Numbered from the stretch's first letter, positions 26,763-38,785 are shown. The stretch: 64,000 nt of DNA from QHXQ01 sp963788965 (GCA_963788965.1 CAWBIK010000005.1:1426001-1490000), one strand, 5' to 3'. Made by a program: numbers and translations. The notes: generated from the sequence alone by a model not told the origin.

Positions 26763-28753
26763 ATGACCCGACAACTTACGCGCCAGCAGTTAGCCCACCC
26801 CTTCATGCTGGCGATCATCACGCTCGGCGCGGGGGCCTGTCTCTATCTCGGCCTATCGCCTGCCGACGGCGCAACTCGATCTGCTCTTTGTGATCTGGCC
26901 GCTTTAACGGTTGCGCTCACGTCGCGCATCACGGTGCGCGTGCCCGGCGTCAACGGGCGCATCACCATCTCCGAGACGTTGATCTTTCTAACGATGCTGC
27001 TCTACGGCGGCGAGGCAGCCATCCTCTTGGCAGCGGCCGACGGCCTCTGTTCGTCCATGCTGATCAGCCGCAAGCCGCTCACGCTCGCTTACAACGCGGC
27101 GCTCGTTGCGTTCACCACCTTCATCACGGTGGCGGTCGTCCACTTCTTCTTCGGCCCCGTCTTGCAACTGCCGCACGCCCCGTTCGGCGCGCACTTCGTC
27201 ATCGCGCTCTGTGTCATGGCGCTCGTGCAGTACATCGGCAACTCCGTGCTGGCGGCGGTCGCGTGGGCATGGAAGACCGACCAATCGGTCGCACACGTCT
27301 ATCGCCAATACTGCCTCTACACGTCGCTGACTTACTTCGCGGGCGCATCCGCCGCCGGCTTCATCGCGCGCCTGATCGGCACGATTGGTTTTTACGCGCT
27401 CCTTGCCGTCGCACCGATCATCGCCATCGTTTATCTAACTTATCGCACGTACCTCAAGAACATCGAAGTGTCGGCCGACGCTGCCAAGACCGAAGCCGAA
27501 GCGGCCGCACGCGCGGAAGCAGCAGCGCAACAGGCCGAGCAAGCGCGTCGCCACGTCGCGGAGTTGTCGCACTACATCGCCGAGCAAGAGCGCATCCGCG
27601 AGCAGTACTCGCAGATCGAGAAGATGTCGGCACTAGGCGAACTGGCATCGGGCGTCGCGCACGATTTCAACAACACGCTCGCGGGCATACTCGGCCGCGC
27701 GCAGTTGCTCTTGACGACTAAAGACCCTGAGAAGATCAAAGCCGGCTTGGAGATCATCATCAAGACCGCGAAGGACGGCGCGAAAACCATCAAGCGCATA
27801 CAGGACTTCGCGCGGCAACGACGCGCGCACGACTTCCAACCCGTCGCCGTCGATCAACTGCTGCTCGATGTCAGCGAGATCACGCGCCCGCGTTGGAAGG
27901 ATGCGGCTGCCGCAGCATCGGTCCACATCAGTCTTGAGTTGCAGATTCGCTCGAACCGTTTAGTGCTTGGCGACGAGTCGGAGTTGCGCGAAGTTTTGGT
28001 CAACATGGTCTTCAACGCGGTGGACGCGATGCCGCAGGGCGGGACGTTGACGCTGGCGACGCGCGAAGTGGACGGGCAAGTCGAACTCTCCGTCAGCGAC
28101 ACGGGCACGGGCATGAGCGATGAGGTGCGCTCGCGCATCTTCAACCCGTTCTTCACGACGAAGGGCAAGACCGGCATGGGCCTCGGCCTCGCCGTCAGCT
28201 ACGGCATCATCCGGCGACACGAAGGCACGGTCGAGGTCGAGTCGCAGGTCGGGCGCGGGACGACGTTCCTGATCCGGCTGCCGCAAGCGCACGCCGGAGC
28301 GAAGGCACGACACGCAACGGCCGAGTTGGCCGCGCCGACGGGCCGCTGCCGCGCACCACGCGCGCGCGCTTCCTTGTCGTGGACGACGAAGAGAGCGTGC
28401 GCGAACTGTTGCGCGACATACTGGTCAAAGCCGGCCACGAAGTTGTCGTCGCGCAGACCGGGCACGAGGCGCTGGTGCGTTGCGACGAAGTTGAGTTCGC
28501 GGGCTTGTTCACCGATCTCGGCTTGCCCGGCATGAGTGGTTGGGAATTGGCGCGTGCCGTGCGCGAGCGCCACCCGCGTCTGCCGCTCGCCGTCGTCACC
28601 GGCTGGGGCGAAGCGGTCGGCTCGCACGAACAGATGGCGGCCGGCGTCGATTGGGTTGTGGCGAAGCCTTTCACGGTCGAACAGGTCACAAGCATTGCCC
28701 GCGCCGCCATCCTGCGCCGCACCACCGCCGTCACGGCCACGGCCGCGGCCTGA
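26763..28753 (+). CDS. Membrane hybrid histidine kinase with C-terminal receiver, frameshifted
   Basis: The ATG at 26763 follows GGAGCAG. About seven hydrophobic helices in the first 230 residues form a membrane sensor. A coiled coil rich in Ala/Glu follows, then the dimerisation helix with phospho-His300 in LASGVAHDFNNTLAGILGRAQ and an HATPase domain (NMVFNAVDAMPQGG, DTGTGMSDE, GMGLGLAVSYGII). The frame then breaks between about 28290 and 28340. In another frame a receiver domain continues (RFLVVDDEESVRELL, Asp in GLFTDLGLPGMSG, Lys in VAKPFT) to the stop at 28753. Neither part has its own stop or start at the junction, so a hybrid kinase of about 662 aa is inferred. It is convergent with an NtrC-type regulator, a possible partner. 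Confidence 0.85.
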
Positions 28754-28756
28754 AGC

Positions 28757-28828
28757 TTAACCACCAAGCCACGAAGCCACGAAGCTGATCATTGATCATG
28801 CTTCGTGGCTTCGTGGCTTGGTGGTTAA
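28757..28828. terminator. Perfect 28-base palindrome between convergent genes
   Basis: 28757-28784 pairs perfectly with 28801-28828 (TTAACCACCAAGCCACGAAG and on), around a loop containing TGATCATTGATCA. It occupies nearly all of the gap between the kinase stop and the NtrC stop. It may serve as a bidirectional terminator, although it lacks a clear T-tract. It shares its arm sequence with the repeat at 11367-11511. Confidence 0.7.
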
Positions 28829-28835
28829 AGTTGGT

Positions 28836-30281
<1,446 letters not shown>

Positions 30282-30417
30282 CGTCTCGTTCGGCGTTTGT
30301 TAGTCAAGAGGTAAAAGGGCGAGCGCGCAGTCTTAACTGTACAGGCAAGCGCGCGTGCCGTCATCAGTCCGACAGACGACACGCGCTGACCTGACAGACT
30401 CGCCTTCGTGCCGGCGC

Positions 30418-30884
30418 TCAACGTTTCTTCGCGCTGCCTTTCTTTGCGCCGCTCGATTTCGTCGCGGCGCTTGCGACCTTGCGGGCCGCGCCTGCGGCTC
30501 GACTCGTTGCGCGGCTCGCAGCCTTCGTTGCGCGTGCGGCGGCGTCGCTTGTCTGCTTAACCGCCTTGCGCGCCTGACCTACGGCTCCGGCGGCGGCCTT
30601 ACCGGCCTTCGTGCTATGGCGTCTTGATGAGTCTTTGCGCGGCTGGCCGCGCGGCCTGCGTTCTCGTTGCGCAGCAACTCGGCCGCGGTCGGGCTAACGC
30701 CCTCCACCCATTCCGCGCCCGTCTCACGCGCCGTGTTCGCCACGCTGCCGGCGCTGCCCAAGACCTCGCCCGCGATGCGCGAAGTCTCGCCCGCGAGGCT
30801 CGTCACCTGTTCGACGAGGCCGGAGATAATCCCGCCCGCGTCAGTGCTGTTCTTACTACTTGTGCGTTTACGCTTCTCAGCCAT
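30418..30884 (-). CDS. Small protein with Lys/Ala-rich histone-H1-like tail, frameshifted
   Basis: The ATG at 30884 follows CAGGAGAC. The first half (MAEKRKRTSSKNSTDAGGII, then LVEQVTSLAGETSRIAGEVLG) is amphipathic and helical. Its frame runs into a stop at 30579. A second minus-strand frame carries a Lys/Ala/Arg-rich continuation (KAGKAAAGAVGQARKAVKQ, ATKAASRATSRAAG) ending GSAKKR at 30418. Joining the two near 30605-30650 gives about 155 aa. The tail resembles histone H1-like or PhaF-like nucleoid-binding tails, and the helical half resembles phasin-like or LEA-like repeats. DNA or granule binding is inference. Confidence 0.6.
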
Positions 30885-31081
30885 GTGCGTCTCCTGTGTC
30901 AGAGATTGAGTTGCGCCACGGTTGGGGGCCGCAAGCGGCGCTGCAATGCCCATGTTAATCCTGTTCGCGCGTTTGGAAAAGAAAAAGGTTGCGCGCGAAA
31001 ACAAGAAGCCGCGGCCATAGTAGTCGCGGCTTCATTGTTTTCGCGCGTCCGCGCGTTGCGATTCAATGTGTCGTCGTCACA

Positions 31082-32694
31082 TTAGACGCCGGGCATCGCT
31101 TTCTTGAGCGGGCGTAGCAGCACGAGCAGCACGAAGGCCATGACGAGCGCCATCGTGCCGAGGATGATGAAGAAACTCGATTGCAGCCAGCGTTCCCAGA
31201 AGACGCCGATCATCGTCAACTTGTTGCCGATGGCGGTGGCGACAAACCAACCGCCCATCATCATCCCGCGCATGCGGATCGGCGCAACCTTCGACACGAG
31301 CGACAGCCCCATCGGCGAGAGCATCAACTCGCCGAGGGAGATGACCATGTAGGCGATGATGAGCCACAGCGGCGACACCTTGAAGATGTAAGATCGCTGC
31401 AGCAGTTGCGGCTGATACTGCGCCGTCTGCGGCCCGAACGCCGTGTTGAGCGCCGCCGTAAATTCTGCGCCATGCCCGATCCTTTCTCGCCCGCCTCGAA
31501 CTTCTTATCCTTGATCGTCCTTTGTGCTCCAACTTCGCCAGCACGTCTTCGGATACGCCGTCGGCGCGCAAGAAGTTGATAGTGCGATCCGTGATGCGGA
31601 AACTGCCGTTGGTGTAAGCGTCAGGGCTTGGCACATACGACTCGCCCGTCTTCGCCGCCGCGAACAGGATGTAGAAGGAGAGCGCCGTCAGGAACATGCC
31701 GATGGCCATCTTGGTCGGCGTCGCGGGTTCCTTGCCGCGCTGATCAAGCTACCTCCAGAACCAGACGAGCGGGAAGGTCAGGATGATGATCCAGACCGGG
31801 ATTGATCGAGTTCGAGATCGTGCCCGACACGTTCCAAGCTGTGTTGTCGTCCGCCCAGTAAGTCAAGGTCGAACCGTTCTGATGGAACACCATCCAGAAC
31901 ACGATCACGATAGCGAAGATGACGATCAGCGCGGCGATGCGCTTCCAGTCGGGCACGGCTTCCATCGTGCTCTGTTTACTAACCCCGTGCGGCGGCGCGT
32001 CCACCGTGGTCGCAGCCGTGTCGGCCAACTGGTTCGGCGACATCTGCTCCACACTCTTCGCTTTGTTATCGACCTGAGCGCTTGAACCACCAGAGGATGC
32101 CGACCGAGAGCAACATGCCAAAGGCCGCGACGGCGAACGCCGGATGATAAGCCAAACTTCGCCTTGACGATCTCCATCACAATCGGCGCAGTGGCCGGCG
32201 CCGACGTTGATGCCCATGTAGAAGATGTTATAGGCGCGATCTTTTAAGTGACTGCCTTCCGGGTAGAGATTGCCGACCATCGTCGAGACGTTCGGCTTGA
32301 AGAAGCCGTTGCCGATGACGAGACAAGTCAGCGCGGCATAGACGGCGGTGAGCGAATGGAAGGAGAGCAAGGCGTGCCCGGCCATGAAGAAGACGCCGCC
32401 GATCATCACCGCCCGGCGATAGCCCAACTTCCAGTCGGCGATGATGCCGCCCACGAGCGGGCTGGCATAGACGAACATCAAGTACCACGAATAGAGCGTC
32501 GTGGCTTGTTCGGCCGTCCAGCCGAAGCCTTCATCGGGGTTACGCAAGTAGAGTGTGAAGAGCGCGAGCATCGAATAGAAACTGAAGCGTTCCCACATCT
32601 CCGTGCCGAACAGCACGTAGAGGCCCTTCGGGTGCTTGTCCAGATCGACCGCGATGGCTTGGTCGCGCGGAATAGCTGCGGCGTTGGCAGTCAT
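31082..32694 (-). pseudogene. POT/PTR-family proton-coupled peptide transporter, multiply frameshifted
   Basis: The ATG at 32694 follows CAGGAGAC. The N-terminal part reads DKHPKGLYVLFGTEMWERFS, the POT signature that includes the ExxER-like motif, and continues through LVIGNGFFKPNVSTMVGNLY (second PTR2 signature) to NIFYMGINVGA. From about 32200 down, the homology hops between all three minus-strand frames: MEIVKAKFGL, then a segment over AFAVAAFGMLLSVGILWW, QVDNKAKSVEQMS, MAIGMFLTALSFYILFAAAK, and finally LWLIIAYMVISLGELMLSPMG to the stop at 31082. At least six indels are needed. Total length of about 536 codons is normal for the family. Either the gene is decayed or the consensus is poor here. 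Confidence 0.85.
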
Positions 32695-32919
32695 AACCTG
32701 TCTCCTGCTCTTTAAAGTTTGGGCGACGCAAGACACGCAGCGGCCACCGCGCGTCTTCAGCGGTCAGCGCGACAACCGTGCGGGCTGGCGTCGTTTCGAG
32801 AACCGTAACACAGGGGAGTTGACCAGCGCGATTCTAGGCGGATTTGGCGCAGACGGCAAGGGGCTTCTCCCAAGACCCCGAAACGCGCCGCACAAGAATG
32901 AATAGGGAATAAGGAATGA

Positions 32920-32965
32920 TGAATGATGAACGATGAATAAGACACAGTTCCGCGTTCATCATTCA
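32920..32965. repeat. Palindrome of TGAATGATGAACG type
   Basis: TGAATGATGAACG at 32920-32932 pairs perfectly with 32953-32965. A right-hand CTTCGTGTCTCTGTGGT segment follows to 33010. The whole resembles the palindrome at 57001-57100, which stands at the same distance from the paralogous att-like site. Confidence 0.8.
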
Positions 32966-33034
32966 TTACTTATCATTCATTGTTCCTTTGCGGCTTCGTG
33001 TCTCTGTGGTCGAGGCTGTAGGCTGTGTTCAGGC

Positions 33035-33065
33035 CGCCCAAATAACATTCATTTTGTCTTATCAT
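33035..33065. other. Proposed left attachment site (attL) of the integrated element
   Basis: This 31-base stretch matches 57140-57170 at 25 positions without gaps and ends in CTTATCAT (33058-33065). After it the similarity stops. The continuation of the 57-kb site (CATAAAAAATAAGA) is instead found at 51737-51750, next to the integrase. The shared attL/attR block is TTTT[GA]TCTTATCAT. Confidence 0.6.
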
Positions 33066-33515
33066 TACGATAGACCTATCCCGCAAGGCCCACCACCACC
33101 GCCCAAAGTAGGGCAATTAACTAGGGTTGCAGCCGTGCGGTAACACACAGCAGGGCAGGGCAACATAAGCCCGCCCACCTCGATTCGTACCAGATTCGTA
33201 CCGGCAAGAGTTCGCGCTCGACGCGCCCGACGTTGTTACACGTATAGCATTCACCATAAGGGGATGATCTGATGGTGCTATTGCTTGAGGACATGCTCGA
33301 CGCCGAAGAGATTCTATCTTCGAGCGCGACGAGTTCATTACGCCATTCATTGAGATGCGCGCATCCCGGCCGCTTTTCGCGCTCAGAGTTGTCCGATAGC
33401 GGCATGAAAAGGGCTTTTCTGGCGCTTTATATGGCGCATTAAATTGCACGTTATCGCGTCGGCACAACTACACGGAGCAGGGCTAAACGCAAACGATTAG
33501 AACTGTTAGCAAGAG

Positions 33516-33884
33516 ATGAAACGAAATTCAAAAGATGTTACGCAACAGAAGCAAGTAGCTCGCGGGAGCGCCGTGCGAAAATCTGCCGGCTCTTTACCTA
33601 AGATTTTGCGGTTGGCACGGACAACCGGCTCGCTCCAACGTCAGCGCGTTCGCTGCGGCAAGCAAGGTTGTAAGTGTGCGCGCGGTGAGCCACACGAAGG
33701 CTACTACTTCTTCTGGTCAACGACGGCGGGCCTCTGCAAGCGGTACGTGCGCCGTGCCGATGTTCATGCGGTGCGCGCCGTTATCAAGCGGCGCAAGCAC
33801 CGCGAGGACTTATATCGTTCCGAGGTGCGACAGGCTGAAGCATTCCTGCGCCAACTGCTCGCGTCCGTGAGGGTGAAGCTATGA
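33516..33884 (+). CDS. DUF6788-family protein
   Basis: The product is 122 aa. The central block RVRCGKQGCKCARGEPHEGYYFFWSTTAGLCKRYVRR matches the DUF6788 pattern of CGKxxCxCxxGxxHGPYYYL followed by a basic strand. The three clustered Cys and the His could bind zinc. DUF6788 genes are small and often sit in mobile or repetitive contexts; their function is unknown. Its stop overlaps the next start (ATGA), so the two are translationally coupled. Confidence 0.78.
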   Translation: MKRNSKDVTQQKQVARGSAVRKSAGSLPKILRLARTTGSLQRQRVRCGKQGCKCARGEPHEGYYFFWSTTAGLCKRYVRRADVHAVRAVIKRRKHREDLYRSEVRQAEAFLRQLLASVRVKL

Positions 33885-34810
33885 GCAAGAAAGCATTGAA
33901 AGTAGTCGCCGGTACTGACGTGCCCGCACAAGATGAAACTGCTTCTGAATTGGCGGAAGGTGACGAGTTCACGGAAAAGTTGCCGCCCCTTCAAATTGAT
34001 CCGACCTCGTTCGACGCGCGGATCGCCGGAATCGAATTGTGTTCAGTCATCCGCGAACTATCGAAGCACCACGCTTCGGTCGCCGCCTATACAGTCGAAC
34101 AGCGGCAGGGCACAGAGAAGCTGAGTTATGAGGAAGAGGCAAAAGCACACCGCGAGGCATGGGAGGCGCAATGGGCGAAGCGCCCCGACGATGTGGACGA
34201 GTACATCGAGTACGTCAAGCGCAAGGCCGTGCGGTTCATCAACTGGGACGACATCGGGCAGTTGTGGAACAACGCGCCTCATGACGCCGTCGAGTTGTGG
34301 CGGCAGCTACGGCTTGAAGCTCGTGCCGAGTTCTACTCTGGCCATTACGGAGCGCAGGCCTTCGAGTCCATGGCCTACATGCACGATGCGTGGCGACGGG
34401 CGCAGTACCTCGCCGTGCGGGATGCCCTGATCGAAGAGTGGCGACCGCGCGGTGCGATGGAGTTCATCTTGATCGACCAGATGACACAAAGTTACGTGAT
34501 GCAGATCGAGTGGACAGAGAAGGCGATGACTCGGATGCAAACACGCCCACGGCTAGAGAGTGATGAGTTCTACATGCACAAGCAGCGGTGCGGCTACACC
34601 GGCCCGCAGTGGGATCAAGGGCGTTGGGACATCCCTTATGTGAAAGAGGCCGCGGCGGTCGAGCAGGCTTTTCGGATGGTCGAGTTGTGCCAGAAGGCAT
34701 TCCAGCGGGCGGCGCGGCAGTTGGCAAACATTCGGCTAGTGCGCGCGAAGACGGCGCGGGCGAAGCGGCGTAATCGCGCTCTGAGCCTCAAAACCGTTAA
34801 GGTTGCCTGA
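33881..34810 (+). CDS. Hypothetical protein coupled to DUF6788
   Basis: The product is 309 aa and is not recognised. The start ATG overlaps the upstream stop. It has an acidic N-terminus (QDETASELAEGDEFTEKLPP), a long helical middle rich in Trp and Glu (YEEEAKAHREAWEAQWAKR, EAWEAQ), and a basic C-terminus (RLVRAKTARAKRRNRALSLK). No signal peptide, membrane helix or known catalytic motif is visible. Being the first genes inside the proposed left element end, this pair may be part of its mobile backbone or cargo. Confidence 0.65.
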   Translation: MSKKALKVVAGTDVPAQDETASELAEGDEFTEKLPPLQIDPTSFDARIAGIELCSVIRELSKHHASVAAYTVEQRQGTEKLSYEEEAKAHREAWEAQWAKRPDDVDEYIEYVKRKAVRFINWDDIGQLWNNAPHDAVELWRQLRLEARAEFYSGHYGAQAFESMAYMHDAWRRAQYLAVRDALIEEWRPRGAMEFILIDQMTQSYVMQIEWTEKAMTRMQTRPRLESDEFYMHKQRCGYTGPQWDQGRWDIPYVKEAAAVEQAFRMVELCQKAFQRAARQLANIRLVRAKTARAKRRNRALSLKTVKVA

Positions 34811-34921
34811 GCCGGCCGCTGCGATGCGGGGCCGACCGGGCAGGGGGCGCTCGGCATGTTCTACAGGGGGTGCGTGTTCAGGTAGCTGATCCATGCATTG
34901 TAGCACACGGTTTGTAAGGGA

Positions 34922-36445
34922 TTACAGGGCATGGACCGCCAGGTTATCGAGCGTAGCATAGTTGCCAGTTGACAAGCCGGAGGAATCGCCGCCGAACTGT
35001 ACTATTGGTGCGGCCGAGGCCGGCGTGGTCACCACCAGCGTGTAAGCGCCGATGGTACTACCACTGAACGAAGTGGCTTCGATGATGTACGTGCCGCTGC
35101 CGGGTGGAATGCGGGAGTTCAAATCGATGACGGTGGCGTCGTTGTTCTCAGTCATAAGGGTGTTGTCGGTGGTAAACAGGTACAGATAAGGATCAAACCC
35201 GGTGGCGGTAAGCAGAATCGAGATTTGCTGCGCCGTCCCGTTGAAAGAATAGTGGTCGGCAAAGGAACTGTCGCTCAGCCGCGAGTGATCATCGGTCGGA
35301 GCGAGACTGCCCTTGACCACGCCGGGCACGCTGATCGGCGTGACGTGATACGCACCGTCTTGACTAACCGTGTGCTTCTAGCCCGCGGCAGTGATCGTGC
35401 CGGCACGTACTGCGCCGCTGTTTGCCGCCACCGTGTAGTTGATGTTGGCACCCCCCACCGAGGTGATGGCGAGCCAACTCGCGTCCGAGGTCACGCTCCA
35501 AGCGCAATCGCTGCCCGTAGCGGTCAGGCTGAACCTACCCGTACCCCCGTTCGTGCCAAACTGCCGACTGGCGGGCGCGACCGCGTAGGTGCAGGGCGCG
35601 CCAGCGCCCTGCGTAATCACACGGGTGAACACGAAGTCGCCCGCCTCATGCCCGGAGTTGCGCAAGGGGTTGTACTCCGGCGTTTGCTCAGCGCGGCCCG
35701 CCACCGATTCCTCGACGTGGTAGCGGAACAATTCGGCGGCCAGTGAACTGCGCCCTATTCATCTCCCGCAGGCCGCCGAAGAGCGCCGAGGCGAAGACTG
35801 AATGACCGCTGCCGCCACTGTCTGCGACCGGTTCATCACCGCCTGAAGCCATGAGCGTGCGCGAGCGCCCCGCGGCCATGCGCCGCAAGAACTGCTCGCG
35901 CTCACCGGGGCGCGGTGTGGCCTCGCCGATGCCGCGCGTCAGCGTGCCCGAATAGCAACTGTCGGAGACGACGAGGACGTGGCGCGCCGGGATCGCGCGG
36001 ATGCCCGAAGTGATCTCGTCGGCGATGATCCAGTTCGCCGAGTCGTCGCGGCTCGCGTCCACGGGCAGCCAGTAAGTCTTCTCCGCCTCCTTGTCGTTGT
36101 AGCCGTGCCCCGCGTAGTAGAGCAGCAGGTTCGCGTCCGTCGCTAACTCGCGGCGATAGGTGTTCAGAGCCGCGATAATCTGCTGGCGGGTGGCGTTTAA
36201 GAGTAGCTTGGTCTGGAAGCCGTAAGCTTCGTGCAGCATCTTCTCGATGGCGCGCGCGTCTGCCTCGGGCCGTCTTCAACTTCGGCAAGGATGTATAAGC
36301 ATTGTTGCCGATCACCAGCGCGTAGTAGTGGGCGACGTTCGTGGCAGGTGCTGCGCCCGTTGATAGACCGCGCGGCTGCGTGGGCTGTGCCGACGAGTAA
36401 CAGGCTCACGACTATGAGGCAGGCGGAAAGGGCTTTGACTCGCAT
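34922..36445 (-). pseudogene. Secreted caspase-like protein with BACON and PPC-type domains, broken
   Basis: An ATG at 36445 opens a signal peptide (MRVKALSACLIVVSLLLVG). Across frame changes near 36300, 36240 and 35750 there follows a caspase-like domain: YYALVIGNNAYTSLPKLK, catalytic His in LLLYYAGHGYND, catalytic Cys in VVSDSCYSGTL, and HSVFASALFGGLREMNR. Next is a BACON-like beta domain (CAWSVTSDASWLAITSVGG, GAVRAGTITAAG). Here an in-frame TAG at 35378-35380 stands where CAG (Gln) would fit, and reading continues KHTVSQDG. The end is a pre-peptidase C-terminal (PPC)-like domain (FADHYSFNGTAQQISILLTA, GSGTYIIEATSF). Both catalytic residues are intact. The gene could be a decayed or mis-assembled effector. 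Confidence 0.75.
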
Positions 36446-36736
36446 GGGAAACCTCGACAGATAATTACGGCACGGCTACGGGCTAGATTGTACTGACCGA
36501 CGGGAACGATCAGACCGAGACCTGCCCGGTGATCGTGAGGTTAACGAATTGTCAGCGCCGGGAAGATATGCGAGCCGGGGAAGTACTGTCAATAGTGAGG
36601 CAGAGCCGCGAGGGGCGCTTGCAAATTTTTTGCAAGCCGACGCCCCTATACGATGAATCAACTTGCAAATCTTTTGCAACCTGCTGCACGCCCAATAAAA
36701 TCAGATAATTAGGCCATGGCGCATTACGCCGCGCCG

Positions 36737-38650
36737 TTACTTATCACGCGCCAGTAGGCGCATCACCGTCGTCGTTAACGTACCCGTATCTTCGGGCTTG
36801 CGCAAGAATGCATCCACGCCCGCCTGCCGCGCTTCCGTCTCTACGTCGTTGGCTGAGAGCATGATGATCGGCGTGTGCTCACGGTGTACGAGTCGCCGCA
36901 CCCGGCGCACAAGCTCGATGCCGTTCACGTCCGGCAACTCATTATCGAACAGCAGAAGATCAACCGGCTCGCGCCCAGCAGATATTCCAAGGCCGGGCTT
37001 CCTGCCGCGAAAGTCTCGACCTGCCAGCCCTCTAGTTCCAACGCGTCTTTAACCGTGGTGGCGACTAGCTTGTTATCCTCGACGTGCAAAATTGTCGCGG
37101 GCGCGGCGGGTGCTTCGGTTTGACCGCTGGCGTGCGCCGCTGTCCAAGCACACGCACGCTGCGCTTCCGCCTCTTCTCCGGCGGTGTCCGCAGATGTTCC
37201 AGATTCCGATGCCGCCCTTGCAGCAAGGCTGCCAGCGAAGCATGATGGTTGAATCCAAGCAGGCGCGCCGCCCGGCTGATACTGCCGCGCGCCTCGATCA
37301 ACGCTCGCCGGATGTAACGCGCTTCATAGGCACGCACCCGCTTGGCGAGTGAGAAATTGGCCCAGAAATTAGCACGGCCGCGTTTTAGTGCGGACGGCAG
37401 AACGGCACGCCGGGCAACGATGAGGCGGCGGGCACAAGCGCGCAATCTTACTATCGTTTCAGCATCCTGCGTCTCTCTAAGTAGATCATCAGCACGTTCG
37501 TAAGCTGACAGCAACTCAGGCTCAGAGAGCCAACTGGCATGCTCCTCAATCAAGGCCAGCAGCGCGTACCCGGCCTCTTTGGCAGCACCAGCTCGCTCAG
37601 CTATGTCGGCTGCGTGCCGGAATTTATTCTGTGAGGCGACCGGATCATGTAAACGTGCCAGCACGTGCCCCTGCGTGGTCAGCGCCTCGGCCAGCAAGCC
37701 CTGTTCGCCGCCCTTCGAGAGCGTTCGCACCACATCGGCGATAACCCTTGCCGCGATATGTGGTCTGCCCGCTGCGAGCAACACGCGGGCTTGAGTTTCG
37801 TCAACCTGCGCCACGCTGCCACTGGCTTTTAGATCAAGAAACAACCGACGGGCACAGTTCAAATGCTCGCGGGCTTCGTCATAGCGCCCGATAGTATAGA
37901 GTAAGAAGCCAAAATTGTTTTCCGTGCGGGCACGAAAGCTGTCATGTCCACACTGTTCAAAGTGATATGCTGCGGCCGTATATTCAAGAATTGCCTGATC
38001 TGTATAATCCGGGCGATGCTCTGACTTGCCTAGCATCATAAGCACACCGCCGAGCGCGAGATGGAATTTACCTTTTAGTGCATTATTGATGCTCACCTCA
38101 ACCAGCGGAGCTGCATCGGCCGATACTCGAAGCGCCTCAATATTCCGGCCAGTACATGCCTCGACCACCATGCAACGTATTAATATTTTTGCCCTTAACT
38201 CTGGATCATCATTGTCGGTTAACTTCTTTAGCGCCTCAGCGTACATGATGCGCGCATTGCTGTACGCGCCTTCTCGCCAATAGCAGTAACCTAGTCCACT
38301 TTGCGCGGCTGCTGCCCGATCTAGGTCGCCGAGAGATTGAAAGCGAGTGAGGCTTTCACTGATCAAGTCTTTCGCCGCCGCCTGTGCCCCCTCAATGTGC
38401 CGTGCGCTGCCTAATAAACCTGACAACCAACCGGCGCGCAGCAATAATACGCGGCAGTGAGGTCGGTTTGCCCTGCAAGCTTCGGGCGCTGGAGAACGCC
38501 CTGCCATAGTTCGCCGAGCACATCGCGGGCAGCCTCATACTGCCCCCTGTATTCCAAGTCTTCTGCTATTCGGCAGCGCAGGAGCGTCCGTTCGTCATAG
38601 GTTAGCGCCAAATAGCTGAACTGACTCAACAGTGTCTCTGCTAGTTTCAT
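36737..38650 (-). pseudogene. TPR - Fis-HTH - receiver regulator, frameshifted
   Basis: The ATG at 38650 starts a helical TPR-like region of about 400 residues (TLLRCRIAEDLEYRGQYEAA; AAAAQSGLGYCYWREGAYSN; FGFLLYTIGRYDEAREHLN). A Fis-type helix-turn-helix follows (RRALIEARGSISRAARLLGF). A receiver domain ends the protein: ILHVEDNKLVATTVKDALE, phosphoacceptor Asp in LLLFDNELPDVNG, then PIIMLSAND and FLRKPED to the stop at 36737. Frames change near 38440, 37095 and 36960; joined length is about 637 aa. A C-terminal receiver behind a TPR sensor and HTH is unusual. It is divergent from an 80-residue secreted peptide gene 135 bases away. By analogy with TPR-containing peptide sensors (RRNPP group), the peptide could be its ligand; this is hypothesis. 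Confidence 0.78.
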
Positions 38651-38785
38651 GTGAGGCTTGCCTTTGGTTGTGTTTGCTGAATATTGTCAAGCACGGCAAA
38701 GCTGCGTCTTATCAAGCAGATAAGGCGCAAATTAAAACCAGACCGCTCTGGTTTCACCGAACTACCTCAAAGGAGAGGAATCGAG
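38651..38785. promoter_or_regulatory. Divergent regulatory region with two dyads
   Basis: Two inverted repeats lie between the TPR-Fis-REC gene and the peptide gene. The first (38703-38729) has arms CTTATC/GATAAG with flanking GCG/CGC. The second (38735-38754) has perfect 8-base arms AAACCAGA/TCTGGTTT and a 4-base loop. Either could be an operator for the Fis-type HTH; the second could also be an RNA hairpin in the peptide leader. The ribosome site AGGAGAGG lies before 38786. Confidence 0.6.

Larger units (their letters stand above)
32695..33515. other. Intergenic region with palindrome and proposed left element end
   Basis: From the POT start to the DUF6788 start there is no convincing gene. 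It holds a palindrome (32920-32965), the proposed attL (33035-33065), and about 450 bases of apparently non-coding sequence belonging to the element. A minus-strand open frame at 33117-33467 has no coding character or ribosome site. Confidence 0.5.

Noticed and set aside
28379..28753. Stand-alone single-domain response regulator after the kinase
   Set aside because: Its only in-frame start falls inside the first beta strand of the receiver, while the frame upstream encodes RARFLVV. It is the C-terminal domain of the kinase across a frameshift.
33117..33467. Minus-strand open frame of 116 codons near the element's left end
   Set aside because: It has no ribosome site and an unordered composition, and it overlaps no recognisable domain. 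It is probably non-coding.
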